A stretch of 64,000 bases of DNA from Sulfitobacter sp. D7 (GCF_003611275.1 NZ_CP020694.1:1612001-1676000), one strand, 5' to 3'. Positions 17,047 to 27,098 are shown, counted from the first letter of the stretch. Numbers and translations are program-made. The notes: generated by a model not told the origin, from the letters alone.

Positions 17047-17049
17047 TTC
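17035..17049 (+). promoter_or_regulatory. LexA (SOS) box of uvrA
   Basis: GTTC-CTGTTTA-GTTC is an exact match to the GTTC-N7-GTTC operator of alphaproteobacterial LexA. It overlaps the stop codon of the upstream MFS gene and lies about 64 bp before the uvrA start, 12 bp before a candidate -35 element. uvrA is a classic SOS gene. Confidence 0.8.
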
Positions 17050-17060
17050 TCACTTTTCCG

Positions 17061-17089
17061 TTGGAAAACACTGCATCAGCACCTATGTA
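17061..17089 (+). promoter_or_regulatory. Candidate sigma-70 promoter of uvrA
   Basis: TTGGAA (17061-17066) and TATGTA (17084-17089) are separated by 17 bp and resemble -35 and -10 elements. They sit just downstream of the LexA box and 23 bp before the start codon. Confidence 0.4.
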
Positions 17090-17112
17090 CAAACCGTTAA
17101 GAGGGGCATGTC

Positions 17113-19998
17113 ATGGCTGAGTTGAAGAACATCGAAGTGCGCGGCGCGCGCGAGCACAATCTAAAGAACATCGACGTGGATATTCCGCGTGACCAACTGG
17201 TTGTAATTACCGGGCTTTCCGGCTCGGGCAAGTCGAGCCTTGCCTTCGACACGATCTATGCCGAAGGGCAGCGGCGCTATGTGGAATCACTGTCGGCCTA
17301 CGCGCGGCAGTTCCTTGATATGATGCAAAAACCGGATGTGGATCACATTTCCGGTCTCAGCCCCGCGATTTCAATCGAACAGAAGACCACCTCAAAGAAC
17401 CCCCGATCCACCGTCGGCACAGTGACCGAGATTTACGACTATCTGCGGCTTTTGTTCGCCCGCGTCGGCACTCCCTATAGCCCGGCCACCGGCAAACCTA
17501 TCGAAGCCCAGCAGGTGCAGGACATGGTCGACCGGATCATGACCATGGAAGAGGGCACGCGGGCCTATCTGCTGGCGCCGATTATTCGCGACCGCAAAGG
17601 CGAATACCGCAAAGAGTTCATAGAATTGCGCAAGCAAGGCTTTCAACGGGTCAAGGTGAACGGTGAATTCTACGATCTGGATGAGCCGCCGACGTTGGAC
17701 AAGAAATTCCGCCATGACATTGATGTTGTCGTCGACCGGATCGTGGTGCGCGAAGGGCTGGAAACGCGCCTGGCGGACTCGCTGCGCACGGCGCTCGACC
17801 TTGCCGATGGCATCGCCATTCTCGAAACGGCGCCCAGTGAAGGCGAGCCCGAGCGTCATACGTTTTCGGAAAAATTTGCCTGCCCTGTCAGTGGCTTCAC
17901 GATTCCCGAGATTGAGCCGCGACTGTTTTCCTTCAACGCGCCTTTTGGGGCTTGCCCCTCTTGTGATGGCCTTGGTGTCGAGCTCTTTTTTGACGAGCGT
18001 TTGGTGGTGCCGGATCAGAACCTGAAAATCTATGACGGGGCCTTGGCGCCTTGGCGTAAGGGGAAGTCCCCGTACTTTAAGCAAACCATCGAAGCCATTG
18101 CGAAACATTATAATTTTGACCAAAAGACCCGCTGGAAAGACCTGCCTGAGAAGGTGCAAGAGGTGTTCCTTCGTGGTTCCGGCAAAGAAGAGATTACCTT
18201 CCGCTATGACGAAGGCGGGCGCGTTTATGAGGTCAAGCGGGTGTTCGAGGGGGTGATCCCCAATATGCAGCGCCGCTACCGCGAAACGGACAGCAACTGG
18301 GTCCGCGAGGAGTTTGAGCGCTATCAAAACAACCGTCCCTGTGGCACCTGTGGCGGCTATCGCCTGCGGCCCGAAGCGCTTGCGGTACGCATTGGCCCCA
18401 CGACTGGCAATGAGAACGAGTTGCTCCACATCGGTAAGGTGGTGGAGATGTCGATCCGTGAAGCCTTTGACTGGTGCAAGGCGGTACCAGACCATCTGAC
18501 CCCGCAGAAGAATGAAATCGCGAAAGCCATTTTAAAGGAAATTCGGGAACGTCTTGGGTTTCTAAATAACGTGGGTCTTGAGTACCTTACGATGTCGCGT
18601 TCAAGTGGTACTTTAAGTGGTGGCGAGAGCCAGCGAATCCGCTTGGCAAGCCAGATTGGCTCTGGTCTGACGGGCGTGCTTTACGTGCTTGATGAACCGT
18701 CGATCGGGCTGCATCAGCGCGATAATGACCGATTGCTGGATACCTTGAAGAACCTGCGGGATCAGGGGAATACGGTGATCGTTGTAGAGCATGACGAAGA
18801 GGCCATCCGCGAGGCTGATTATGTGTTCGACATCGGGCCGGGTGCTGGGGTTCACGGCGGGCAAGTGGTAAGCCATGGCACGCCAGAACAGGTGGCGAAT
18901 GATCCGAATTCTGTTACTGGTCAGTATCTTACCGGCGTTCGTGAAATCTCGGTCCCGGCGAAGCGGCGCAAGGGGAACAAGAAGAAGCTGCAGGTCGTGA
19001 AGGCCACCGGCAACAATTTGCAGAATGTGACAGTAGATTTCCCGCTGGGTAAATTCGTCTGTGTTACGGGCGTGTCGGGGGGCGGCAAATCCACCCTTAC
19101 GATTGAAACCCTGTTCAAAACCGCTTCGATGAACCTGAATGGCGCGCGGCAGACACCTGCGCCTTGTCAGACCATCAAAGGGTTGGAACATCTCGACAAG
19201 GTCATCGACATTGACCAGCGGCCCATTGGGCGGACTCCGCGTTCGAACCCAGCGACTTACACCGGGGCTTTCACGCCGATCCGGGATTGGTTCGCCGGTT
19301 TGCCGGAAGCGAAAGAGCGCGGCTATAAGCCCGGGCGTTTCTCTTTCAACGTCAAAGGCGGGCGTTGCGAGGCCTGTCAGGGTGACGGGGTCATTAAGAT
19401 TGAGATGCACTTCCTCCCTGATGTTTACGTGGAATGCGAGACCTGCAAAGGCGCGCGCTATAACCGCGAGACGCTGGAGGTGAGGTTCAAGGGTAAGAGC
19501 ATCGCCGATGTTCTCGATATGACGGTGGAAGATGCGCAAAGCTTCTTTGCCGCCGTGCCGTCGATCCGTGAAAAGATGGATGCGCTGATGCGCGTGGGGC
19601 TGGGTTATATCAAGGTCGGACAGCAGGCCACGACCCTGTCGGGCGGTGAGGCGCAGCGGGTGAAGCTCAGCAAGGAGTTGAGCAAACGCTCCACCGGGCG
19701 CACGCTTTATATCCTTGATGAACCGACAACGGGTCTGCATTTCGAAGACGTGCGCAAACTGTTGGAAGTGCTGCACGAATTGGTCGATCAGGGCAATTCC
19801 GTGGTTGTGATTGAGCATAACCTAGATGTGGTGAAAACCGCCGATCATATTATTGATATCGGCCCTGAAGGCGGTGACGGCGGTGGCCGGGTTGTGGCTA
19901 CAGGGACGCCCGAAAAGGTCGCGGACGTGGCCGAAAGCCATACCGGGAAGTACCTCAAACCGATGCTATATAAGCAGACAAAAGTGGCGGCGGAATAA
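17113..19998 (+). CDS. uvrA: Excinuclease ABC subunit A
   Basis: UvrA finds bulky DNA lesions and loads UvrB in nucleotide excision repair. The 961-residue protein has two ABC ATPase halves: the first Walker A is GLSGSGKSS (K40), the second GVSGGGKST, with [12 protein letters not shown] and [12 protein letters not shown] signatures. Zinc-finger cysteine pairs are seen at [20 protein letters not shown] and CETCKG. Length is typical. It stands alone, with a LexA box upstream and a strong hairpin at its stop codon. Confidence 0.98.
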   Translation: MAELKNIEVRGAREHNLKNIDVDIPRDQLVVITGLSGSGKSSLAFDTIYAEGQRRYVESLSAYARQFLDMMQKPDVDHISGLSPAISIEQKTTSKNPRSTVGTVTEIYDYLRLLFARVGTPYSPATGKPIEAQQVQDMVDRIMTMEEGTRAYLLAPIIRDRKGEYRKEFIELRKQGFQRVKVNGEFYDLDEPPTLDKKFRHDIDVVVDRIVVREGLETRLADSLRTALDLADGIAILETAPSEGEPERHTFSEKFACPVSGFTIPEIEPRLFSFNAPFGACPSCDGLGVELFFDERLVVPDQNLKIYDGALAPWRKGKSPYFKQTIEAIAKHYNFDQKTRWKDLPEKVQEVFLRGSGKEEITFRYDEGGRVYEVKRVFEGVIPNMQRRYRETDSNWVREEFERYQNNRPCGTCGGYRLRPEALAVRIGPTTGNENELLHIGKVVEMSIREAFDWCKAVPDHLTPQKNEIAKAILKEIRERLGFLNNVGLEYLTMSRSSGTLSGGESQRIRLASQIGSGLTGVLYVLDEPSIGLHQRDNDRLLDTLKNLRDQGNTVIVVEHDEEAIREADYVFDIGPGAGVHGGQVVSHGTPEQVANDPNSVTGQYLTGVREISVPAKRRKGNKKKLQVVKATGNNLQNVTVDFPLGKFVCVTGVSGGGKSTLTIETLFKTASMNLNGARQTPAPCQTIKGLEHLDKVIDIDQRPIGRTPRSNPATYTGAFTPIRDWFAGLPEAKERGYKPGRFSFNVKGGRCEACQGDGVIKIEMHFLPDVYVECETCKGARYNRETLEVRFKGKSIADVLDMTVEDAQSFFAAVPSIREKMDALMRVGLGYIKVGQQATTLSGGEAQRVKLSKELSKRSTGRTLYILDEPTTGLHFEDVRKLLEVLHELVDQGNSVVVIEHNLDVVKTADHIIDIGPEGGDGGGRVVATGTPEKVADVAESHTGKYLKPMLYKQTKVAAE

Positions 19999-20010
19999 CC
20001 GCCGCCACTT
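19982..20010. terminator. Hairpin terminator enclosing the uvrA stop codon
   Basis: AAGTGGCGGCGG (19982-19993) pairs perfectly with CCGCCGCCACTT (19999-20010). The loop is AATAA, so the uvrA stop codon sits inside the loop. The next gene is convergent, so the 12-bp stem may serve both. There is no clear T-run. Confidence 0.6.
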
Positions 20011-20035
20011 GGTTGGCTTGGCCTGCGGCGTGTCC

Positions 20036-21109
20036 TTACAACACGGCACGGGCGATGCGGATCAGTTGCAGCGTCTCATAAGCGCTATCGCGCAGCGAAA
20101 TCACCTGCCCATTCAGTACCGCGTAGTTATAGCCTTCTTCCGGCTCGGCCAGACGGTAGAGATTGATGAGGTCCGCCTGCGTCAGCGCGGCGGTCGGAGC
20201 GATGTTCACACCTGAGCCAATGGTGGGCACCCGCGCCAATTCGTTGATACGCAGCAGGGCGGTGTGATCTTCGTTGCTCAGCAGCACCGGCTGGCCATCG
20301 ATCAGCGCGTAGCGATGACCAGCAGGCGCGGCATCAAGGCTGTAGAGCTGTGCGATCTGGTTGGACTCCAGTAGGAGCAACTCGCGTTCCGTCAGCGGAT
20401 CGGCCTCAAGATAGGGTTGGCGGCGCTCTTCCAGCAGAGTGTCCAGCTCGTTGTCGGAATAGCTGGCCCATTGTTCATAGGTCACGCCCTGTTTTGCCAG
20501 TCCGGGGGGCACGCAGGGCGGGTCTTTCTTGGCCAGACCGGGGGGGCAGTTGCGATAGGTAATCAGCTCGTCCTCGGGCACGGCGGCTGCGTTCAATTCA
20601 GGCGCGGCCAAGGCAAGCGCCGCCGCACCGAGGATAGCGGCCATGTCACGCCCTTCGGGCGCCGGGGTGTTCAAAAGACGGGTGACCACAGTCTCGCGGT
20701 CCTGCGTAAAGCGGGTCACGCGCTCATCAAAGTCGGCGCGGTCCATGCCCTTGGGCAGTTTGACCTCATCGCCTTTGATCTTGACCTTATCACCGTTGAT
20801 TTTGATCTCGATCTTATCGTCTTTCTTGTCTTTTTTGGCCTTCTTCTCTTTGTGCTTCTCGGCCTTTTCCTCGCGCTTTTCTCTCTTCTTCTCGGCCTTC
20901 TTTTCCTGCTTGTCCTTCTTCTTGGCCTTTTTGTCTTTCTTGTCTTTGCCCTTATCGCCCTTGTCGTCTTTGGCGAGCCAAAGCGTCTCAGGGCCGCTGC
21001 TGTCAAAGGCAACCGCGGGCTGGGCCGGGGCAAAGCCGGTTCCGGCGGCGGCCAGCGGGCCGGTCGCGCAGGCGGTGGTCAGGATTGTGGTAATGAGCAG
21101 GCGTCGCAT
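20036..21109 (-). CDS. Secreted lysine-rich protein with duplicated C-terminal motif (unknown)
   Basis: The 357-residue product begins with a signal sequence (MRRLLITTILTTACATG...). It then has an extreme Lys/Asp/Glu tract (about 47-115), a small hydrophobic stretch (157-170), and a paired CPPGLAKK/CVPPGLAKQG motif (188-208). The end consists of two related repeats of about 42 residues (251-291 and 313-355) that share LYxL, YAxxxGQ and LxxIxxxA positions. I do not recognise a function. Periplasmic or surface location and binding to an anionic polymer are guesses from the charge. It is convergent with uvrA and divergent in position from, but same strand as, the valine genes. Confidence 0.75.
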   Translation of the reverse strand: MRRLLITTILTTACATGPLAAAGTGFAPAQPAVAFDSSGPETLWLAKDDKGDKGKDKKDKKAKKKDKQEKKAEKKREKREEKAEKHKEKKAKKDKKDDKIEIKINGDKVKIKGDEVKLPKGMDRADFDERVTRFTQDRETVVTRLLNTPAPEGRDMAAILGAAALALAAPELNAAAVPEDELITYRNCPPGLAKKDPPCVPPGLAKQGVTYEQWASYSDNELDTLLEERRQPYLEADPLTERELLLLESNQIAQLYSLDAAPAGHRYALIDGQPVLLSNEDHTALLRINELARVPTIGSGVNIAPTAALTQADLINLYRLAEPEEGYNYAVLNGQVISLRDSAYETLQLIRIARAVL

Positions 21110-21189
21110 CAGGTGATCTCCTCAGATGGGGTCATTCTGAAGTTAACGCCTGCTCGGGTCATGTCGTTCCCGCGTGGGGGGCGGTCGGC

Positions 21190-22074
21190 TTAACCTTGCC
21201 AGCCGCGCTGCTCAAAACGGGGCAGCATGGCAGAGAAGTCTTTGCCCTTGCCGCCTTCTTCCTCGACGAAACGGGTGTAGAGTTCCTTGGCCAGCGCGCC
21301 CATCGGCGTGTCGGCATTGGCCATTTCCGCGGCCTGCTGGGACAGCCCCAGATCTTTGAGCATCAGCTCTGCCGCGAACCCCGGTTTGTAGTCGTTGTCG
21401 GCAGGCGATTGGGGGCCGACGCCGGGGGCCGGGCAATAGGCGTTCATCGACCATGAATAGCCCGAAGACGTGCTGACCACATCGAACATCCGTTCGCGAT
21501 CAAGGCCCAGTTTGTCAGCCAGTGCAAAGGCTTCGCAGGTGGCGATCATCGTGGCGCCAAGGATCATGTTGTTGCAGATTTTCGCCGCTTGGCCGGCGCC
21601 CGCATCACCGCAATGAACGGCTTTCTGACCCATGATGTCGAACAGCGGTTTGGCCTTTTCAAAGGCCGCCTCCGCGCCGCCCGCCATAAAGGTGAGCGTG
21701 CCGCCCTGCGCGCCGCCGATCCCGCCAGAGACGGGGGCATCCACAAAGAGCAATCCGGCCTTCTGCGCCGCCTCTGCCGCGAAACGCGCGCTTTCGACGT
21801 CGACGGTGGAGCAATCGATCAGCAGCGCGCCCGCTGCCATATGTGCGACCGCTTCTTCGGCCACTTGGCGCAGGATTGCGCCGTTGGGCAGCATGGTGAT
21901 GACCACATCGGCATCCCCGACCGCCTCGGCGATGGTCTTGGCCTCGGCGACCCCTTCGGCGGTGGTGCCGGCCACGTCATTGCCGCGCACGGTATGACCA
22001 GCGGCGGCGAGATTGGCGGCCATGGGCCCGCCCATATTGCCCAGACCGATGAAACCGATTGTAAGATTGCTCAT
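21190..22074 (-). CDS. mmsB: 3-hydroxyisobutyrate dehydrogenase
   Basis: The enzyme oxidises 3-hydroxyisobutyrate to methylmalonate semialdehyde with NAD+, the next-to-last step of valine breakdown. From the ATG at 22074 (GGAGG upstream) it has 294 residues, the family norm. It shows the Rossmann motif GFIGLGNMGGPMA, the substrate motif VDAPVSGG, and the catalytic lysine in GAGQAAKICNNM (K165). Its ATG overlaps the TGA of the hydrolase gene upstream (ATGA). It is the last gene of the valine unit. Confidence 0.95.
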   Translation of the reverse strand: MSNLTIGFIGLGNMGGPMAANLAAAGHTVRGNDVAGTTAEGVAEAKTIAEAVGDADVVITMLPNGAILRQVAEEAVAHMAAGALLIDCSTVDVESARFAAEAAQKAGLLFVDAPVSGGIGGAQGGTLTFMAGGAEAAFEKAKPLFDIMGQKAVHCGDAGAGQAAKICNNMILGATMIATCEAFALADKLGLDRERMFDVVSTSSGYSWSMNAYCPAPGVGPQSPADNDYKPGFAAELMLKDLGLSQQAAEMANADTPMGALAKELYTRFVEEEGGKGKDFSAMLPRFEQRGWQG

Positions 22075-23114
22075 GAATTTTCCTCCAACTTCAATTCGTT
22101 GTCGCCCAAGGGGGCGAGCATGGCGTCGATATCGGCCTGCGGCACGTCCCAGTCGGCGTGTTGCCATTTGGGGCTGCGGTCCTTGTCGATGATCGCGGCG
22201 CGCACACCTTCGATGAAATCGCCTTTTTCCAGTGACCGCGCGGTAAAACGGTATTCCTGTTCCAGTGCCGGGACCATGCCGATGTCGGGGCCGCGCAGGC
22301 GGCGCAGCATCCCAAGCGTGCAGGCCATCGACAGGGGGGAGTTGCGGCGCAGGGTTTTCACTGTTTCTGCGGCGAAACCGCTGTCGGACATCGCAAGCGC
22401 CGCGTCGATTTCACTGAGGCTTTCGGCATGAAAGAGGCGGTCCACCTCCTCTTGAACCTCTGCGAGCGTGGACGGGGGCGGGGTGCTTGCCGCGCGGTCG
22501 AGAATGAAGGGATCACCGTTCTCTTCCAGTTGCGCGATAAGATCGGGCCATTCGGCTTGCGCGATAAAATAATCCGCGAAACCGGCGTGGAGCACGTCGC
22601 CCGCGCCCATCCGCGCACCGGTGAGGCCAAGGTATTCGCCCATCCGTCCCGGTGCCTGTGCCAGCAGCAGTGTGCCGCCCACGTCGGGCACCAGCCCGAT
22701 GCCGCATTCGGGCATGGCGATCTTGCTGCTTTCGCTCACCACCCGGTGCGAGCCGTGGCAGCCGATGCCGACCCCGCCGCCCATGGTGAAGCCCTGCATG
22801 AAGGAGATCACCGGCTTGGGAAAGCCGTGCAGTTTGTTATTAAGCCGGTATTCATCGGCCCAAAAACGACGGGCGAAGTCGAAATCCCCATCCTTGCCCG
22901 TTTGGTAGAGCTGCGCCACGTCACCGCCCGCGCAGAAGGCTTTTTCACCCTCGGCATCCAGCACGATCACGGCCACGTCGGGGTCATCGCGCCAGTCGTC
23001 GATCGCCTTTTCGATGGCGATGCACATGTCGTAGCTCAGCGCGTTCAGGGCTTTGGGCCGGGTGAGCGTGATGCGTCCGGCGCGGCCCGCTTTGCGGATG
23101 TGGATATCACTCAT
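22071..23114 (-). CDS. 3-hydroxyisobutyryl-CoA hydrolase
   Basis: This crotonase-fold enzyme of 347 residues starts at the ATG ending at 23114. The oxyanion-hole segments AFCAGGDV and GFTMGGGVG are present. MPECGIGLVPDVGG provides E136 and D144, which match the catalytic pair of human HIBCH-type hydrolases better than ordinary enoyl-CoA hydratases. It releases 3-hydroxyisobutyrate from its CoA ester for mmsB, with which it overlaps by 4 bases. It starts 7 bp after the acyl-CoA dehydrogenase gene. A separate enoyl-CoA hydratase for the hydration step is not in the window. Confidence 0.9.
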   Translation of the reverse strand: MSDIHIRKAGRAGRITLTRPKALNALSYDMCIAIEKAIDDWRDDPDVAVIVLDAEGEKAFCAGGDVAQLYQTGKDGDFDFARRFWADEYRLNNKLHGFPKPVISFMQGFTMGGGVGIGCHGSHRVVSESSKIAMPECGIGLVPDVGGTLLLAQAPGRMGEYLGLTGARMGAGDVLHAGFADYFIAQAEWPDLIAQLEENGDPFILDRAASTPPPSTLAEVQEEVDRLFHAESLSEIDAALAMSDSGFAAETVKTLRRNSPLSMACTLGMLRRLRGPDIGMVPALEQEYRFTARSLEKGDFIEGVRAAIIDKDRSPKWQHADWDVPQADIDAMLAPLGDNELKLEENS

Positions 23115-23121
23115 GGGGGCC

Positions 23122-24264
23122 TCAGCGGTTCTTGAGCATGTCGCGGGCAACGATCACGCGCATGATCTCATTCGTGCCCTCAAGGATCTGGTGCACCCGT
23201 AGGTCGCGGACCAGTTTCTCGATCCCGTAGTCGGCAAGGTAGCCATAGCCGCCGTGCAACTGCAGACATTGGTCGACGACCTTGCTGCCGGTCTCGGTCA
23301 CGAATTTCTTGGCCATGGCGCAGAACTTGGTCGCATCCGGCGCGCCAGTGTCGAGCTTCCACGCCGCTTGGCGCAGGAAGGTGCGCGCAGCTTGCAACTC
23401 GATCTCCATATCGGCAAGGCGGAATTGCAGCCCCTGGAACTGGTCGATGCTCTGGCCAAAGGCTTTGCGGTCGCCCATGTACTCCAGCGTCTTGGTCAGC
23501 GCAGTTTGCGCGGCCCCGAGCGAGCAGGCCGAGATGTTCAGCCGCCCACCGTCGAGGCCCGCCATCGCGTATTTAAAGCCTTTGCCCTCTTCGCCAACAA
23601 GGTTCTCCGCACCGACCTTGCAGTCATCAAACTGCACCAGCGCCGTCGGTTGGCTGCGCCAGCCCATCTTTTCTTCTAGCCCGCCAAAGCTGAGACCCGG
23701 CGTGCCATCCTCGACATAGACTGTCGAGACACCCTTAGCGCCGTCATCCGACGTACGCACCATGGTGACATAGGCATCCGAATAGCCCCCGCCTGAGATG
23801 AAAGCCTTGGTGCCGTTCAGCGTGTAGCCGTCGTTTGTGCGCGCGCAACGGGTCTTGAGCGCCGCCGCATCTGAGCCGGAGCCCGGTTCGGTCAGGCAAT
23901 AGCTCAGCACGGTTTCCATCGTGAGCACCTTGGGCATCACGCGTTCTTTCATCTCGTCACTGGCAAAGGTGTCGAGCATCTTGGCGCACATGTTGTGGAT
24001 CGACAGGAACGCCGCGACCGAGGGGCAGGCCATCGACAGCGCCTCAAAGACCAGCGTGGCGTCCAGACGTGTGAGCCCCGCGCCGCCGGTCTCTTCAGAG
24101 ACATAAAGCCCGCCGAACCCCAATGCGCCGACCTCTGGCCAAAGCTCTTTGGGGATGGTGCCGTCTTTCTCCCATTGGTGGGCGTGGGGCGCGATATTCT
24201 CCTGCCCGAATGCATGGGCCATGTCGAAAATGGCGGTCTGTTCCTCGTTCAATGCGAAATCCAT
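23122..24264 (-). CDS. Acyl-CoA dehydrogenase, probably isobutyryl-CoA specific
   Basis: The 380-residue FAD enzyme has the family signature CLTEPGSGSDAA, the FAD-binding KAFGQSIDQFQGLQF stretch, the LHGGYGYL motif and the catalytic glutamate in LEGTNEIMR (E362). Its place between mmsA and the hydrolase/mmsB pair points to oxidation of isobutyryl-CoA to methacrylyl-CoA in valine degradation. That substrate is inferred from context, as family motifs alone do not settle chain specificity. Confidence 0.88.
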   Translation of the reverse strand: MDFALNEEQTAIFDMAHAFGQENIAPHAHQWEKDGTIPKELWPEVGALGFGGLYVSEETGGAGLTRLDATLVFEALSMACPSVAAFLSIHNMCAKMLDTFASDEMKERVMPKVLTMETVLSYCLTEPGSGSDAAALKTRCARTNDGYTLNGTKAFISGGGYSDAYVTMVRTSDDGAKGVSTVYVEDGTPGLSFGGLEEKMGWRSQPTALVQFDDCKVGAENLVGEEGKGFKYAMAGLDGGRLNISACSLGAAQTALTKTLEYMGDRKAFGQSIDQFQGLQFRLADMEIELQAARTFLRQAAWKLDTGAPDATKFCAMAKKFVTETGSKVVDQCLQLHGGYGYLADYGIEKLVRDLRVHQILEGTNEIMRVIVARDMLKNR

Positions 24265-24345
24265 CGCGGCTCCTCCCTGAAGTCATGTGTCCTTGGAACT
24301 GAACACTTGTTTAATTCTATCAGCCGAAAGGTGCCGCAACAAGCG

Positions 24346-25455
24346 TCACAGATCGGCGTGGTATTCCTCGATCAGATGGCGCACGACGGCCTCGCCGCCC
24401 TTACCCTCGGGCGCTTCGGCCCAGACTTTGCGCTGCCGCTCAGCCGATGTGCCCTTAGCGACGACATCGCGCAGGGCGCAGACCTCATCGAGACAGCGAA
24501 GCGCTTCGGCGTCCTCGGCCAGCAGTTCGACGATCTCTTCGAAAAGGGTGTCAAAGCCCTTCATCTTTTGATCGCCAAAATCGATTAGGCTGTCACGCGT
24601 GCCATACCGTTGGGCACGCCAGCGGTTTTCGGAGATCAGAAAACGGTCATATTTGCGCCAGCTCTGGTTCGCGTCGCGCAGCCTAAGGAGCATTCGGCAC
24701 AGCGCTTGGGTCAGTCCGGCCAAGCCCAAGCTATGGGCCATGCGCGGCTGCACGTCGAAAATACGCGTCTCCAGCGTCGGGTAATGAACCGACGGGCGCA
24801 GATCCCACCAGACTTTCGAAGCGTCTTCGATAATATCCAAGTCAACGAGCGTATCGGTCGTGCGCTGATATTCCGCCCAGCTGTCAAACTGCGGCGGCAG
24901 CCCGGTGCGGGGCATGTTGTCCATCACCGACATGCGGTAGGAGGCAAGTCCGCTGTCTTCGCCCTGCCAAAAGGGGGAGGACGCGGAAAGCGCAAGCAGA
25001 TGCGGCAGGAAATAGGAAAGCTGCGGCATCAGGTCGATCCGCAGATCGTCGCCTTCGAGGCCAACATGGACATGCATGCCACAGATCAGCATCCGCCGAG
25101 CGATGTTTTCCAATTCGCTTTCAAGCTGGGTATAGCGTTGTTTTTCCGTAGTTTCCTGCGCCTTCCAATCTGAGAACGGATGGCAACCCGCGGCGATCGG
25201 TGCGAGATTGTGCTTGTCTGACAGTTCGGCAATTGTGCGGCGCAGGTGGCGCAAATCTTCGCGGGCCTCGGCCACAGTCTCGCAGGGTTTGGTGCCGATC
25301 TCGATCTGGCAGGCAAGAAACTCGGGGCTGACCTGATCTTGCAGCGCCTCTCGGCAGGCGGTCATCAGAGCGTCGGGCACATCGGCCAGTGCCAATGAAT
25401 CCTTATCAACGAGCAGGTATTCTTCTTCGATTCCGATGGTGAACGTGGACTGCAT
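24346..25455 (-). CDS. GCS2-type carboxylate-amine ligase (YbdK-like)
   Basis: The 369-residue protein has the ATP-grasp-like glutamate-cysteine ligase 2 fold, with [11 protein letters not shown] at the N-terminus, [22 protein letters not shown] in the middle, and [17 protein letters not shown]. Members make weak gamma-glutamylcysteine or other amide bonds; the natural substrate is mostly unknown. It lies between mmsA and the acyl-CoA dehydrogenase in the same direction, although it has no obvious part in valine breakdown. A stable stem-loop separates it from mmsA. Confidence 0.85.
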   Translation of the reverse strand: MQSTFTIGIEEEYLLVDKDSLALADVPDALMTACREALQDQVSPEFLACQIEIGTKPCETVAEAREDLRHLRRTIAELSDKHNLAPIAAGCHPFSDWKAQETTEKQRYTQLESELENIARRMLICGMHVHVGLEGDDLRIDLMPQLSYFLPHLLALSASSPFWQGEDSGLASYRMSVMDNMPRTGLPPQFDSWAEYQRTTDTLVDLDIIEDASKVWWDLRPSVHYPTLETRIFDVQPRMAHSLGLAGLTQALCRMLLRLRDANQSWRKYDRFLISENRWRAQRYGTRDSLIDFGDQKMKGFDTLFEEIVELLAEDAEALRCLDEVCALRDVVAKGTSAERQRKVWAEAPEGKGGEAVVRHLIEEYHADL

Positions 25456-25475
25456 GGCTCTGGCCTCCGGCAGGG

Positions 25476-25499
25476 GCCGGCCGCCCGAAGGCGGCCGGC
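25476..25499 (-). terminator. UUCG-tetraloop stem-loop after mmsA
   Basis: GCCGGCCGCC and GGCGGCCGGC form a perfect 10-bp GC stem. Read on the minus strand, the loop is TTCG closed by C-G, the extra-stable cUUCGg tetraloop. It lies 8 bases after the mmsA stop and before the ligase gene. No T-run follows, so it may stabilise the mmsA mRNA end or cause partial termination. Confidence 0.55.
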
Positions 25500-25507
25500 G
25501 GGATGGA

Positions 25508-27007
25508 TCACTCCATCACGGGGATGGAGAACTCGCCACCCTCTTTAATGCCCGACGGCCAGCGGGCCGTCACGGTCTTGGTGCGGGTGTAGAATTTAAA
25601 CGCATCCGGGCCGTGCTGGTTCAAATCGCCAAAGACGGATTTCTTCCAGCCGCCAAAGGTGTGGTAGGCCAGCGGCACAGGGATCGGCACGTTGACGCCG
25701 ACCATGCCGACATTGATCCGGTTGGCAAAGTCACGCGCCGCGTCGCCGTCACGGGTGAAGATCGCGGTGCCGTTGCCATACTCGTGGTCCATGGCAAGGC
25801 CGATCGCCTCTTCGTAGTCCTTGGCGCGGACGCAGGTCAGCACGGGGCCAAAGATTTCCTGCTGGTAGATGTCCATGTCCTTGGTCGCGCGGTCAAACAG
25901 ATGCGGGCCGACGAAATAGCCGTTCTCATAGCCTTGCAGTTTGAAGTCGCGGCCATCGACAACCAGTTCTGCACCTTGGTCGATACCGGACTGCACCAAA
26001 CGTTCGATATTGGCCTTGGCGGCAGCGGTCACAACCGGGCCGTAGTCTACGTCATTGCCGGAGGTGTAGGGGCCGACTTTCAGCTTTTCGATGCGCGGCA
26101 CCAACTTCTCGATCAGACGGTCGGCAGTTTCGTCGCCCACCGGCACGGCCACGGAAATCGCCATGCAGCGTTCGCCAGCGGCACCGTAGCCCGCGCCGAT
26201 CAGCGCGTCTGCGGCTTGGTCCATATCTGCGTCGGGCATGATGATCATGTGGTTCTTGGCACCGCCGAAACACTGCACGCGCTTGCCGTTGGCACAGCCG
26301 GTGGCATAGATGTATTCGGCAATCGGGGTCGAGCCCACAAAGCCCACCGACTGGATCACGTCATGGTGCAGGATCGCATCGACCGCTTCTTTGTCGCCAT
26401 TGACGACTTGGATGATGCCCTTGGGCAGACCGGCTTCTTCCAGCAGTTCGGCCAGCATCAGAGGGACGGAGGGGTCACGCTCGGACGGCTTGAGGATGAA
26501 GGCGTTGCCGCAAGCGATGGCGGGGGCGAACATCCACATCGGGATCATTGCAGGGAAGTTGAAGGGCGTGATGCCTGCGGTCACACCAAGCGCTTGGCGC
26601 ATGGAGTACATGTCGATGCCGGGGCCGGCGCTGTCGGTGAAATCACCTTTCAGCAGTTCCGGCGCGCCGATGCAGTATTCCACCACTTCAAGGCCACGCT
26701 GCACGTCACCAGCGGCGTCGGGCAGGGTCTTGCCGTGCTCACGGCTCAGCGCCTCGGCCAGTTTGTCCATGTCGCGGTTCAGAAGGGCCACGAATTTCAT
26801 CAGCACGCGGGCGCGGCGCTGCGGGTTGGTGGCGGCCCATTTGGGCTGCGCAGCCTGGGCGTATTCCACGGCTTTGTTCAACTCGTCACCATTGGCGAGC
26901 GGCACTTTGGCCTGCACTTCGCCGGTGGCGGGGTTCATCACATCGGCAAAGCGCCCGGAGGTGCCTTTGACATGTTCGCCGTTCAGGTAGTGGGTCATCT
27001 CTTGCAT
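25508..27007 (-). CDS. mmsA: Methylmalonate-semialdehyde dehydrogenase (CoA-acylating)
   Basis: MmsA converts methylmalonate semialdehyde to propionyl-CoA with NAD+ and CoA, ending valine and part of thymine breakdown. The frame extends upstream, but the ATG at 27007 has GAGGAG in place and gives 499 residues, the family size. The NAD-binding [15 protein letters not shown] and the catalytic cysteine in [10 protein letters not shown] (C281) are present. It is the first gene of a leftward unit and is divergent from a LysR gene that probably controls it. Confidence 0.96.
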   Translation of the reverse strand: MQEMTHYLNGEHVKGTSGRFADVMNPATGEVQAKVPLANGDELNKAVEYAQAAQPKWAATNPQRRARVLMKFVALLNRDMDKLAEALSREHGKTLPDAAGDVQRGLEVVEYCIGAPELLKGDFTDSAGPGIDMYSMRQALGVTAGITPFNFPAMIPMWMFAPAIACGNAFILKPSERDPSVPLMLAELLEEAGLPKGIIQVVNGDKEAVDAILHHDVIQSVGFVGSTPIAEYIYATGCANGKRVQCFGGAKNHMIIMPDADMDQAADALIGAGYGAAGERCMAISVAVPVGDETADRLIEKLVPRIEKLKVGPYTSGNDVDYGPVVTAAAKANIERLVQSGIDQGAELVVDGRDFKLQGYENGYFVGPHLFDRATKDMDIYQQEIFGPVLTCVRAKDYEEAIGLAMDHEYGNGTAIFTRDGDAARDFANRINVGMVGVNVPIPVPLAYHTFGGWKKSVFGDLNQHGPDAFKFYTRTKTVTARWPSGIKEGGEFSIPVME

Positions 27008-27042
27008 GATCGGTCTCCTCTTTGGTTGGCGGTACGATAGCC

Positions 27043-27098
27043 TTGCAAAAAGCAATGGAACAGAGGAAGGATGGCAAAACCGTCTTGCATTTTTGCAA
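27043..27098. promoter_or_regulatory. Two TTGC/GCAA dyads in the mmsA-LysR intergenic region
   Basis: TTGCAAAAAGCAA (27043-27055) fits the LysR-type T-N11-A dyad. A second dyad, TTGCATTTTTGCAA (27085-27098), lies 42 bp away. Both are in the 110-bp gap between the divergent mmsA and LysR genes, where a LysR regulator normally binds. The second also contains TTTGCAAA, seen again at the lpdA palindrome. Confidence 0.55.

Noticed and set aside
25436..27040. A 534-codon plus-strand frame opposite mmsA
   Set aside because: The minus strand clearly encodes mmsA with all motifs; the antisense frame is His/Gly-rich noise.
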